64,000 bases of DNA from Monosporascus cannonballus (Eukaryota; Ascomycota; Sordariomycetes; Xylariales), in contig QJNS01000067.1 of NCBI GenBank assembly GCA_004154925.1, forward strand, positions 265,882 to 329,881, given 5' to 3'. The notes under the pieces were generated by a model. It did not search any database. It saw nothing but the letters and a program-made list of their open reading frames with translations, and was not told the origin of the DNA. Below are positions 48,067-60,148 of the stretch, one piece after another. The translations under genes were made by a program, and so were the position numbers. Each line of letters opens with the position of its first letter. Positions within the stretch are counted from its first letter, which is position 1.

Positions 48067-51000
48067 GGTGACGGGCTTTCCCGCGATGGTCTCATCTTCG
48101 TCGTCACCATCGGCGTTGCTGTGCTTCCGCTGCGGCTCCCTGAGAGTACCGTCGTCGGGGGGCTGGCGAGATATGGCTCCTAGGACTGCTAGTGGAGGCG
48201 CATGTACGGATGAGACAGCGTCGTCTCGGACTGTCGGTGGAAGGCCTACGTAGTGTGTTACTATGGGTCGGATCTACCTATGGCGCAAGTCAACACCGAC
48301 AACGGTACTTGACTGGGATCTTCTCCTACCACAAGCCGGCAAAGTGCCCCCCTGCTACGAGTCGCTTCTTCGTCTTTCGGGTAACGGGGACGTAACTCAT
48401 GAAGCAGACCGGCGTTTAGCCAACAGGCGCAGGGGGCCGGAGGGTCAAATCGGCGCCCGTCTGTTGCCATAGACGAAGCGAGCCAAAGGCAGGCCGGCGC
48501 GGTGCCGTTCAAGCATGAAACTGGTGGGGAGTCGCGACTGCTGTCCAAGTCCTAAGTGTTGGAAGGGCAGACAATCAGTATATTTGGGGTACAAATGATA
48601 TCAATATCGGGGGGAACAGCAGACTCGTTCTGGCTGATATAGGTATGTTTCGGGGCATCAAACTCGGGCCTGTATCCCTGGAAAACATTGAGAGTACGAA
48701 GCACCTAGGTATTCATCGTTCGCTGGTGGCCAGACGGTCCATGCGACGGCTTACAAGTGGTGCCAGTACTATCGAGATCGACTCGCGGTCTCTGCGATAG
48801 ATGTACATGCCTAATCAGGCAGCTCTACCGGCCCCTTGAATTTCACAGTCATTGATTTGCCCTGGTATACTAACCCTACAATATGCGTACAATCTCTTGG
48901 GGCTGGGAACAACATTGTTTTCATTCTTTTGATAGTTCCTACATAAGAGATGCAGGTCCATGTTACAAGCCCCTATTCAATCGCAGCATACCAATACTAG
49001 AACCAGTATTCCACAGGATTCCTATCGCAGAGTCTTCTCTCTTTCTATCGCAGGACCTGAAGCCTCATGAGTTCGGCTTGTTAAACGTATGTCGAAAGCG
49101 CCCAAACAGGGAGAGGTATGTATGTCGAGAATAGGGGGAAAGCCTCGCATGACCAGCATCCACACACGTTAGAGAGCCTACGAGCGTGCCTACTCTCCTT
49201 ATCTACTGCACCCAGTTGACGACCTCCCAAGCGAAGGGGCCTTAACTCCCATCCGGGAGACCGTAACTATCTGAGCTCGTCCGGGTTAGTTTAGGGCGAC
49301 GAAGGACTCCTACGGCAATGCGTTCCACAACATATGTACAATATATATTGATCATGAGCCTCAGCTACCCTAGGGCCCTTGGACGCCACCCTGGCACTGC
49401 CCCAACCGCGGATGTCAGGCAACCGAGGTGGCGGCCGTCTCGATTTCTATGTCAAGGCGCGGGCACACCTACACAAACGGGGCATCTCCGGCATCGATAT
49501 AGGGTTACAAGGATAAGGCCGGAAACAGCAGGATTGGCCATACGGACAACATACTGGCACGTGGACGAGCTACCTGGAAAGGGCCTTCGCAGATCCTGGC
49601 AACACCATATGTCGTCCCTGCCAGTCCTACATACTTCCCACAGCACCGTGAAGATCCAAATGCGCACATCTACCGGTAGCAAGTGTATGGCGCACTTCTT
49701 CCCCTTTGTGCGTTATCTGATCCGCCAAAATGTCTGCGTAAGGACTCGTTCGCATTGCTGGGCTTTCGCTGATGACGTCATCCACGCTCTCAAGAACGCG
49801 GAGTGGTGGGATCTAAGAAGTGTTGGAATGCTGCGCGATCAAGCTCGGATCCGGTTGGCTGGAATCTTCATCGCTGGGTCGAACTAGCAAGACCGTTATT
49901 CACCAACTTTTCCGAGTCTGGAAGTCGCTGTTCATCGCTTCAGCCTCAGGAAGATCACCACCGGACCTGCCTTGTTCGCACAATACAATCGGAAGCCCCC
50001 TTTCTCCGTAGGCTTAGCTGTAAGCCCTGGGATGATCACACTTCGTAGCTGGTGCTGCACTTGACGTAAGATCAACCCCGGCTGCATATTCAGTCAAGAG
50101 CAAAGGAGTTGACGCTAAGATTACAATTCTAAGGACGTGTTACTTGGAGTTCTCTCAGCATCGAGGATTAAGTCGCTTAAGCTAACGGCTGCGATGTGGC
50201 ATCAAGCGGAATTGCCGCGACAGCGTGATAACTCCCGCAAGGACCAGTAGGAGGACGAAGAGCCCCGATACGAGAACAGAGGTGTTCTGGGTGTAACTGT
50301 ATTCTAGCTTGACCTACCCTTGGCTTCTACGAAAGGCCAGCTGGGCTCTACACTACCGTGCGTGCGTCTAGCATATTCGTGCGGAGGGCGGCAGAGGGAG
50401 CTAAGCGGCGGCCCTGGCGTCTATGATTGTGTCCAATTATAGCCATGCCCCAGCCCAACAGACGGGGAAAGGGCTCAGCTGGGGGATCTTCGTCACACCC
50501 GGCGGCTACCCCTGTAAATGCTGAGAATATGTACGATTTGTGACCAGGGCAGCCCGTCCGGCAATCTTTTAGACTGCTCTCAAGCGCAGTCCAGCTCGCA
50601 ACGAGCCTCGAGCGCCATGCGAAGTCCGACACCCGAAAGTCTGTTTGGTCGACATTTTGACATTCAAGAGCCCGAAAGAAGTGGGACGATTCGATTACTT
50701 CTTTGTGAAAGTCCAGCAGCTTTTGGAATCAGCCAATCATCTCCAGGTCAATACGCGCCCATCCGATACCAAGACATAATTTCAATGCGTGCCAGCTGAA
50801 GTAGCAGGGGGCCAAAAATACCTACATTAGGCAGACAGGCTAACGCCGACGGACGGGTCCCTTGCTGCATGCAAAGAGACTTACCAGGACTTCGTGCCTG
50901 TTAACAAAGCTGACTAGCCGCTGCTGCAACGATGTCATGGCTTCCGATATGCGGCCAGGTGGTAGCCAGAATCGTAGTTCGATGCGATTTTTCTCCGAGC

Positions 51001-54000
51001 ACGAGAAGGGGAGTCTTTGGCATGGCGGGTGGCGGAGTATCTCTGGTATCCAGACTTCGGTTGCGATTCGGAAGGTGGTTAGGCCCGATCCTCCCGCGAT
51101 GCATTCTGTAAATACACAGTCACATCAGACACTTCCACAGCCTCCGCCTCTCTGCGGGTACTCTCAAAATATGGACAGATAACTCCAAATTTATACATTA
51201 CTTACAATACCGCCGTAGAATCCGGATCCCGGTTCCTCTTACGAACATGCAAGTATGTATGTATTGTACCTTGTATTGCGCGTCTAACCAGGCAGCCTGC
51301 GTTGCTCAATAGACGCCGAAACACGCCATCAAACCGATGTGGTGACATCGGGGGCATCTAGGTTGCAACTGCGAAAGGGGTTTCTTAACATACCTACCTC
51401 AAACACTGGTTACGAATTCGCTGCCATCTCGTTTGTAAGAGACGTGTTGGTTTGGTCGGAGATGGTAACAATCACTGCAGCTTCTAGCACTATTGGCTCC
51501 TGCATCAGAGGATGGAGGGGGGGGCGAAATATTCGAATGTTCATTCTGCGCATTTGTCTTTCGACCAACCCTATGGAACGGTCAATTCGGGAAAGCAGGA
51601 ATCCCCTTCAACAAGCATTTCCGAGTCAGTGTCAGTATTGGCGGCTCTTCGCGATGTCCGGGACCGAAATCAAACAGGCAGCTTCGGTAACAGGAGCGCT
51701 GACAAGAGTGCTGAGACATGTCGCGTCATGGTATGTCGTGGAAATGGGTAGCCATTTAATTGATTAAAGGCTGATTGTTTGATCGCGTTTGGTACATCCA
51801 CGGAAACGACATTCAAAGGTTACGAAAACGGCCCCTTGTCCATATGACAAAGTGGATCAAGAGCATACAAGGCGTTGAAATTTCATCCTTTTACATCTAC
51901 GTGCCGTGCCGAACAGCAACTACATATTCTAATGTCTCAAGGCTGTGTAAGTACGACGGGGATTTGGTAACAGCCCCATGTGGAATCATCAGTATCCCAT
52001 GCCAATCCTAGGTAGGTAGGTGTCTAGGATGTATTATGCTCTTTAAGGCCACAACGATTCCATCACGGGAAGACAGGGGACTTTCAATGCTTGATTCTTC
52101 ATGTTGTTCGTTACGGAAGAACAAGTAAAACGTAATCTGCAGTGGTGGATAACCCATATTAAACCCACTTCCTTATAAAGAAACCAGGGGAGCAGGGATT
52201 TTCACTTTTATACCAGGGTCTCGAGTTAAGCCCATCCTGGCAAGCCCTTTCGGTCGCTTAATTCGACCCTCTCACCCCTCCAAGCCCGACCGCCCCACCC
52301 CCGGCCGGTGTCGACCGGAGGGGCTGATAGCACTACCGCTCTAAAATAAAGCGATAATTGTCTACTAATACGTGCGAAGTATTACGTGGTTATGTAGGCT
52401 TGTTATTTATGTCTACCCTTTAAGTGGCTTTGCCCACCCATGCACAAGAGGTACATACTTTGTACGCCAAGACTTTGGTGAGAGAGTTGGGGGCTGTTAC
52501 TCTTCTTTCTCTCCCCCAGCATTGCCTAGGTAGTTCACATTCCATGGCCTCACATCGGCTGGCAATTGTGAACTTTCGACCAGATCATTCTTGGCCCCTG
52601 CCCTTCGTTCTTTTAGCCCCTTCTTCCCCTGAGACACCTGAGGCAACTCTCCACGTTGCACGTGGTAACGGATAGGCGAGGGGAATATAAGTGTATTACG
52701 GCGGCTGCCTCCAGGCTGAGGTCTATAATTTAGGTCTGCTGGTGTTGGCCTCCGTACGGTCTGAATATGTGCCCGCTTGACCTTGTGATATATAGACGCT
52801 ACTGACGAATACCATATATCGATTCACTTACTGCTGGAGTTATCGATAACTAGTTCAATTCAATGGGGAACCAAAAGCCGACCATAGTCGTAGTGGGTAG
52901 TTATGCGGAGAATCGTCTGCCGGCTATCCTCAGCTTGTCAGCCTACGCCTCATAGCCAACTTGTCGTGGAGAACCTGAAATCTCCGCGTGAAAACCGGTC
53001 AGCGGTGCCCGGTTGCGCTTAGGTCTTTGGATAGCCCTTTTTAGCCCTCCACGAACACTCCATCCCCGGGCGATGTAACACTTGCACGCAACGCTACATC
53101 CATATTGGTAGGTACATACATAGTCCCGGCGAGATGTCCCAGAGGACTTGCTACGGCCAACTATAAGGGACAATCCTGCCATCCTGTTATGAGGTAGACG
53201 ACATACGGCATACGCGAGGCACATCGCGTACGAAATATGTAAGTACATGTATGCCTGTTAAAGTCCGACCCGCTACCTCAACGTTTCGCCCAAGTGTCAC
53301 CAGCCCTCGAAGGCGTCTGACGTACCCAGCGTCGCGCTCATACACTGAGTGGTCGCGGCATGTATGAAACCGTTTTGTTATGGCTTCAACTTACATACGT
53401 AATGACTGGAATTTGGGCCGAATTAAAGAACGGCTCATGGAAGGAATGCGCAATCATTTACGGTTGTCGTCCGTAGAGGTCGCCCGTAGAGTCTATTCAT
53501 CCCATGGGAGCGGATGCCGGGATCCAACTAGACCCAGCTGCGATCTTCCCGTTCTTCCCCAGCGCTGCCGCAAACGGCCGGGGCGCTACTTTATTGGCCC
53601 CATGCCGTGCCGCGCAGCTACAACTACCGACCCCGGCATGTTGGCGCTGCTAACGGACTACGTAGTATATATGTTGGTTCAGTGTTAAGTGAGAGACATA
53701 GCTTCTATGTTCCCTCATTCCGGGGGACCCAGGCTTTGCCATTCCATAGGAGCCCTGCGGCCCACGAGGTACGTACTTCCACTGACGTTCTGCAGGGTCA
53801 GGGCCGCGCCAACCCTGGATTCCAGGTCGATTGATCCCGGTCGGCAGCCTGCAACTCATCGTGTGGGCCAATGGACGATGACATCGACGGAGCAGGGCAC
53901 CCTGGCTCCTCCCGGCTTACTAGTTCATACATAGGTACTCTATATGCCTTTCCCGGCCAGCCCACCACCTTTCAATACAGATGCATTCGCACGTCTCTGG

Positions 54001-54176
54001 AAATCATCCCGCTCGCTTGTATGCCCATACACTCTGTAGATATACTCATACTACGATCTGCCGAGAAGAAACCTACATCGCGGCGATATCGAACCCCCTG
54101 GATTGTTATCGCGTGCTCGGAATGCTCGTGTAACAACACCCTCACAGGTTCAGGCCGGTTCCTTATGGGACGATAA
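48067..54176. other. Long interval with no supported gene
   Basis: Open frames of 60-190 codons are scattered on all frames (49318-49887, 50518-50799, 51339-51767, 53871-54176). None is recognised and none can be joined into a plausible spliced model. The base composition is normal. This may be old transposon or pseudogene remnant, or it may hold noncoding transcripts; the sequence does not say which. Confidence 0.5.
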
Positions 54177-56480
54177 ATGCGTGTCTTCCCTGTCGCCGTC
54201 GCCGTTGGTCGGTCTGACTCTCCCTGCGTTAGCCTGACAGCCAGCATGCCCGGGTCAAAAATTCGAAGGCTGATGTCCCATCGACGGGCTCTGAGCAGCG
54301 TCGAGCCGGGGAACCGATCTGATAGCGACGAAGGTGCCGGACATAGGGGCAGGAACCGACGCAAGGACTCCTGGTATATAGCCAGGCGCAAAAAGCAACC
54401 GCCCGAGCCGTTCGGACTCGGCCGCCAACATAGCGTCCACGAGATCTTCGGCCCAATCCCACCGCTCCCAGCCGAGACTCCACGCTCCTCGGGTAGTTCC
54501 TTGTGCGATTGCGCGCACAATGCCCACCCCGCCCCCCGACCCATTGCACTAAGGAGGTCGTGCCTTTGTGCGTTACCATCAAAGAGCGATCTGAGCGAGG
54601 AGTCTTTAGGGGTATCCAGCGCCACCACCTACGAGGACGACGGATCCCCATCCCAATGGTCACCCGAGAGCCGCCACACCAAATCACCTAATCTCGTGCG
54701 GTGCGACGAAGAAGTGGTGACACCAGACTCATCATCGGATTTCGAAGAAATTTCGTCTCCCCGGCCGGAGGAGAGAGCACGGAGATCCGCTGAACGACTC
54801 GGTACCCGGGTATCACTGGAGGAATATTCGCCAAACGTTCGACAGCTCATCCAAGAGGCGGATGAGGCGTTCAGAGAAGTCGGCAGCGCCATAGACGGGG
54901 CGAAACTAGTACGATATTCGCACAGCGATAATACGCCGCGCACGAGCACGCTTGAGGAAGGAGCATCCATGTCGAGCTCATTTACGGAGAGGCCGGGGCC
55001 TCGGACACCTGACATCTCGCCCATCCTGAAGTCCCCGCTGAGGCGGAGGTCTCGGCCAGGCTTAGCCACCCCGGACCCTGCTGCGCCGGCGCGGAGCCCT
55101 TCTAAGCCCAAGAGGAAGAAGTCAAAGAAGGGCACGAAATTGCCCAAGCCGGTGAGGTCTTTAAGAAAGCCCGTCATTACCAAGCCCATCATCAAAGCCG
55201 CCCCGAGATGGACCCTTACAGAGAACGTCGCGGAGCTGTTCACCGGGAGACTCTTCAACAAGGTCGAGGTGGATGAGATGTTGACGGAAGCCCAGCTCGA
55301 GGAATACAAGCGGCGTAGGATGTCGCAACTCAAGACGCAGCAGATGAACGACACGTCGAAATCGGACACCGAGTCCATCGATACCCCGGTCGAGCCGTTT
55401 CACCTCGATGATCTCCCTTCGCGGATCGGCTCGGCCGGGGTAAAGCCCACCGTCCAAACGCCGGTGGAGAACAAAACAGCATCGCCGTTCTTTGACGACG
55501 CGGAGCCACATAACTTCTCCCTAGAGGGGGGTCGAGACGAACTTTTCCTGGCCCCGTCCCCATCGGAAAATGTGAGGACAGACGCCGGGTCGGCGGTGTC
55601 CAGGGAGGCCAACCCCGTGCCGCCTAAGAAGAGCCTAAAAGGTCTCATGGCGGGACGCAAGCAGCCTCCGGGACTGCCGAGCATTCCGGAGACGCCTTTA
55701 ATTTCATCGTCGAACAACGAACTGTCCCTCGGCCTCCAGCTCGGCAACATGCAGGAGAGCGTCGCCGATTCCGACTACGTATACTTCCAGTCGTCTCCGT
55801 GCACCATGACCGTCCCCGCCTTCAAGCACGGACCGATCCGGTTCGCCAAGTCGGACCTGATTCCCGAGCCGTCGCTGGGCGGCGCAGACGACGGCCTGGA
55901 CTGGACCGCGTTCCAGATGGCGATCCTCGGCGGTGCCGGCGACTGGAACTCGGAGAGCGACGACACGATCCGCCGGCAGGCGGCCGAGGAGATCGACGAG
56001 CTCGTCGACTGGGGGGAGTCGGGGGATTTCGGCGGCGTCGGCGCCCTCGTCGGCGAGGAGCCCGAGCCGTCGAGCCCCACGAGCACCGTCTCCGCGGGCG
56101 AGTTCTCGGACATCTCCTACAACGACATCCAGGAGGACAACCCGTACAGCGCGCACCACCGGTGGCAGACGCTCCGGCAGCAGGCGGCGGCGCAGGGCCT
56201 CGGCCTCCCGGGCCCCAAGTCGTCCTCCCTGGACGAGTACCAGGCCCCGTCATCGCGGAACTACGCCGGCGCCGGCGCCGCCCGGCCGAGGAAGTTGGCC
56301 GACCGGGAGAGCATCACCAGTCTCCCGCAGAGCCCGATGCTGGACCTGCGAGTCATCCGGAGCGACAATGACGGCGTGGACATCGTCCCCATGGGCTACA
56401 ATCTCGGCCACGACTTGGGAGACTTCCTGAGGTGGGAGGCTGAACACGTGTATGCTGGGAGCTACTACCCGGGGGCTTAA
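54177..56480 (+). CDS. Large disordered hypothetical protein
   Basis: One uninterrupted exon of up to 767 residues, the longest open frame in the window. It is Ser, Pro, Glu and Arg-rich and probably largely disordered. Basic patches include the lysine-rich KPKRKKSKKGTKLPKP near residue 305. A more ordered segment follows at about 345-385 (WTLTENVAELFTGRLFNKVEVDEMLTE and a coiled RRRMSQLKTQQ). C-terminal blocks such as SDYVYFQSSPCTMTVPAFKH and RFAKSDLIPEP look conserved in style. It ends with a tryptophan-containing acidic segment and a FLRWEAEHVY stretch. The start may be the ATG at 54177 or the one at 54246. No domain is recognised; nuclear location is inferred only from the basic patches. 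Confidence 0.75.
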   Translation: MRVFPVAVAVGRSDSPCVSLTASMPGSKIRRLMSHRRALSSVEPGNRSDSDEGAGHRGRNRRKDSWYIARRKKQPPEPFGLGRQHSVHEIFGPIPPLPAETPRSSGSSLCDCAHNAHPAPRPIALRRSCLCALPSKSDLSEESLGVSSATTYEDDGSPSQWSPESRHTKSPNLVRCDEEVVTPDSSSDFEEISSPRPEERARRSAERLGTRVSLEEYSPNVRQLIQEADEAFREVGSAIDGAKLVRYSHSDNTPRTSTLEEGASMSSSFTERPGPRTPDISPILKSPLRRRSRPGLATPDPAAPARSPSKPKRKKSKKGTKLPKPVRSLRKPVITKPIIKAAPRWTLTENVAELFTGRLFNKVEVDEMLTEAQLEEYKRRRMSQLKTQQMNDTSKSDTESIDTPVEPFHLDDLPSRIGSAGVKPTVQTPVENKTASPFFDDAEPHNFSLEGGRDELFLAPSPSENVRTDAGSAVSREANPVPPKKSLKGLMAGRKQPPGLPSIPETPLISSSNNELSLGLQLGNMQESVADSDYVYFQSSPCTMTVPAFKHGPIRFAKSDLIPEPSLGGADDGLDWTAFQMAILGGAGDWNSESDDTIRRQAAEEIDELVDWGESGDFGGVGALVGEEPEPSSPTSTVSAGEFSDISYNDIQEDNPYSAHHRWQTLRQQAAAQGLGLPGPKSSSLDEYQAPSSRNYAGAGAARPRKLADRESITSLPQSPMLDLRVIRSDNDGVDIVPMGYNLGHDLGDFLRWEAEHVYAGSYYPGA

Positions 56481-57480
56481 GGCGTTATGTAGGCCCTTGA
56501 ATGGCAGAGATTAGGGGTGTAAGGGGGTGGGCCTAAGCGACGATAGAGTTGGTTTGTGGCGCAGTACGAGATATCACTTAATCTCACGATAACGTCTATA
56601 TGGGAAATGACATAACATGCATTGTAACGGAGTTCTTAAAGCGTGGCGGGAACGGTTTTTAGGAGTTAAAATATGTATTAGGTATTGAACGAGTCTATCG
56701 CATGGTTTGCATAGCGTTGAAATATTACCGGTTCTTAGTAGTTAAAACATACTTGGTCTCTTGCGGAATACAAACATCCCATATTACGTATCAGCTAGTG
56801 CAAGAAACTGGCCAACGGAAAGAAAATCCGGTCGTCTAACATGTGGAGAGATACTGCCCGAGGATGTTAGACTTACCCATCATACGTAGTATAAAGCATA
56901 ATTTAATTTTAGGTTATAAAATATCACGGTACTAAGTGGCACCAAGCGGGTAGAGGCAGAACAAAGCCGTTCGTGCTCGAGTTGACAACGTTCCATTTTT
57001 ATATGGTGTAATGGACATAACCTTTGTTCTTTGTGCCGCAACGTAAAACTTGCTAGTGCCTCCCGCCCCTTTCCCCCTCTGCTTTCGAATATCCGCCAGC
57101 CGGCAGAGCCGATACCCCCTTTCCTGCGACACCTAACATATACCCTCCAGTTCCCTGTACGGTCGGGCGGTAGCAGGCCGTGCGGTCGTAGGCCCCTATC
57201 AGCCCACTACTAAGTTCGAGGTTAACATGCCTTACACTTTATACCAGTGGAAGATGTCGAAGGTCTTTAATGGGGTTAGAGGACAAAAAGGACGAAGCTT
57301 ATGGTCGTATGGAGCTTAGCACTGGCTGCCTATGGTGTTGTCGTGGAATAGGGATATCTATGTTAGTCATCAAGCTCCCAGCACCCCGGAAGAACCTTAT
57401 TCCGGCGCGCCCACAGTATATAGAGAGCTTCCTAGCCACCGCTCCCTGGAGCTCAATTCTAGGAAGACAATTATCACTTC
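56481..57480. other. Intergenic, no supported gene
   Basis: 3' flank of the disordered-protein gene. It includes moderately AT-rich sequence around 56560-56930. No coding region was recognised. Confidence 0.5.
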
Positions 57481-57499
57481 CCACACTCTATGTTACCTT

Positions 57500-59209
57500 A
57501 TCTTCTGATCAGCTTAACTGTCACATGTTGTCCACCCTTTTGGAGGGAGAAGAAAGAGAATTAGTCCTTGCATCGTACAAGTCAGAGCTTATCCTATAGG
57601 GCACTTACACTGATGAGCTTCCTTTGGGATCCCCATAGGGTTTCCCGCCTCTCGCAATTCCTTTCTCGACAAGACTCTTGGGGATATGCTGCATCGCAAA
57701 AGTCTGATTTGCTCCTGTGGCTTCTCGGACAGCGAGAGCTCTCTCACGCCAAAAGCTATAGACAGATTTATAGAGCGCTGCATCGACCTTCGAACTGACT
57801 CCACGGTAATCGTGACTAAGCTATACTTAGCACATGGCTTACAAACAATTGATTTGAGTGTTGTGCGCACTGCATAGATTCATTAGGAGTAACTGAATAT
57901 GCCAGTTCGTATACCTGGCTCATAGTTCCATTTCCCGCAGGTGCGACGACATGCAATGGCTCGAGAGCGAAAAATGGTTCGAAAATGGTTGGTCTATCGG
58001 CTGGGGCGGAATAGAGCAGCCCGATACTGATGAAATACAGCCCAAGCGCGAGGGTTACGGAAGATCTGGCATCAAAATTTTCGTCCTGTTGCCATTGCGC
58101 AAAAGCATCGAGCACGTCAAACGCCTAGCCCGGAGAATAGACCGCTAATTGGAGCCAGACGTCACAGATGGGCGCTGTCCAAAGATCGAATCGTGTAACA
58201 ATACCAAAATTTGGCCCTCCCCCTTTAAGAGCCCAATGAAGGTCACTGTTCTGGTCACTGTTCGCGTCGATGATAGTCCCATCTGCTAAGACGATCTGTG
58301 ATGCACGTTAGCACGGATAGATGATGAAAGACTTAGTACAAGAATACCTCGAAATTCATCACATTATCTGCAGCTCTACCATATTCGGCCGAAAGATAAT
58401 TGTAGCCACCTAAAAGATAATTAGCAACAAGTCTGTAGGAGCTCATAAGCTATGTGGATAATCACCGCCTAGTATGAGACCAGCAACGCCGACTATCGGG
58501 ATCCGCCCTCCAATCGCTGTTACACCGTGTGGACTTATTGCTCTGGAGATCTCTCCCCAGCGCGCCCCGGGCCCAACAGCTACGATCCTTCCATCCGGCG
58601 AAAGGCTGATCTGGTTCATCTTCCGCATATCGAAAAGTACGCCCTGTGATCCGATGCTGGACCATCCCGGGTTAGGGGAATGGCCTCCGCTGCGGATCGC
58701 GGACTTTACATTAAAGAACCTGATAATCTTGAGCTATATGGACACATCTTCGGCATCCTGCGGCTGAATAATGCAGTATGGCTCCGCAACACACGTTTGA
58801 GACCTGGACATCCGTAAGCCTGGGGCATGCTCGTGGCAACGAGAGAGGTGAAGACATGCCAGTTCTCGCTGACGACCGTCTGGTTCAAAGGTGCCAAGTC
58901 CACCTTCTCAGGTCCGAGACGAAGCCTTGCTGTTAGGCAGCAGACTTCCAAGAGTAGACTCAAAGGTGTTGGATCGGCAGCTGGTTTTCCTTCAAACCTG
59001 CTCTGTACTGAAATTGGATCCTCCTCGGCCAATCCAATGGTGAGACAGAGATCGGGCAGTGTCGAGGCCATGATGCTATTATGCGACCGGATTTCAACCC
59101 GGTCCAGTCTTGCGGGGGCCGTTGATGCTGGGTTGGATAACAAGCATCCGTGGACCCAGCCTAAGAGTAATAAGGGCCAGCAAATGGCAACACTGTCTTG
59201 AGCACCCAT
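57500..59209 (-). pseudogene. Decayed FAD-linked oxidase, berberine-bridge-enzyme-like
   Basis: Starts at an ATG at 59209 with a signal-like hydrophobic segment, then a CCLTARLRLGPEKVDLAP block. The FAD-binding domain follows: SGGHSPNPGW, VGPGARWGEI, GGRIPIVGVAGLILGG, then across a 56-nt intron (58465-58410) GGYNYLSAEYGRAADNV and across a 52-nt intron (58347-58296) [27 protein letters not shown]. The distal part has VDAAL.KSVYSFWRERALA and GANQTFAM. Lesions: in-frame TAG at 58734-58736, TAG at 58125-58127, and a one-base frameshift near 57638-57648 where family members continue NPMGIPKEAHQWW. Both TAGs sit where CAG would fit. Such enzymes oxidise alcohols or amines, often in secondary metabolism. 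The exact 5' exon borders are unresolved. Confidence 0.75.
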
Positions 59210-60148
59210 GGATCACTAATTGTTGTTCGGTGAGAAAGTTCGGGTGTGATCGTAGCGTAGCCTGCCTATATTATTAAGTAGTACGTAGTGTATTGTAACC
59301 CGGCTGCGATCGAACAATGCAACCGCACAGAAAGGAACCGCGGCGCACAGCGAACTCCGACGAAGTCCAAAGCCAACCATCTATCCAACGTAGCAAGCGG
59401 GGGGAGGACAGGTTCGCGATAGGCTAAATATTAGGGGGATACTGTGCTTGTAGCGAGATGCACACGCAGCGCTTTGAAATAGTCGCAGAAAATTCGAGCC
59501 AACTGATGAACGCAGACCATCAATGACACGACCGTGAAGACTATGGCGTACCTATGTCAGGAAAGCAAACGGGGCTTGGTAATCCTGACAACCCATCTTA
59601 TGCAGTTGGTCTGTTTTTACATGTGTGCATATTCGCGGATGGTTTAGCGGCACCGGTGAGATTAAACCCACGCAAGGAGGTCTCGTGTGGCTGCATCACA
59701 GAATACCTCCCGGCCCTGCCCCTGTATCGATTATACCCACTTTGGCCAACTTTTTGGCGTCCTTTATGTATCCCTATCATTCATTTCACGCCAAGTTGTG
59801 TTATAACCTACGATAGACGCCGATCTCCCTTGGCAAAACTAAGCAGCATTTCATGTCTCGCCGGGATATAGGTACTACTAATACTCGGAGGATGTTGAAC
59901 ACCAGGCACCTGTAAATCCCAAAGCTAGTTCTGTTAATATAATTTACTTGTGCTAATTATCAATTGAAGAAAACTATCCATCCTTTTCTGGATCGCGTCG
60001 ACGCAGGAAGGAATGCTGGGCCTTAATACTGCTTATCTTGCCCCTATCTATATGACTCTAAGATACCCCAGCCTCGTTTCTTTGCTCACTCTGCAAGCTT
60101 CAGCCGCAGGATACGGCTGGTGGCTTGCACATTCCCATTGATTTTCTT
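59210..60148. other. Divergent intergenic region between two pseudogenes
   Basis: No supported gene. It would have held the promoters of the FAD oxidase (minus) and the rhodopsin-like membrane protein (plus). Confidence 0.5.

Noticed and set aside
49318..49887. A 189-codon plus-strand frame
   Set aside because: No family, mixed composition, and other frames in the same place look equally plausible.
55704..56371. Several long open frames on both strands over the end of the 767-residue protein
   Set aside because: They overlap a longer, compositionally sensible frame and consist of Arg/Ala/Gly-rich shadow sequence.
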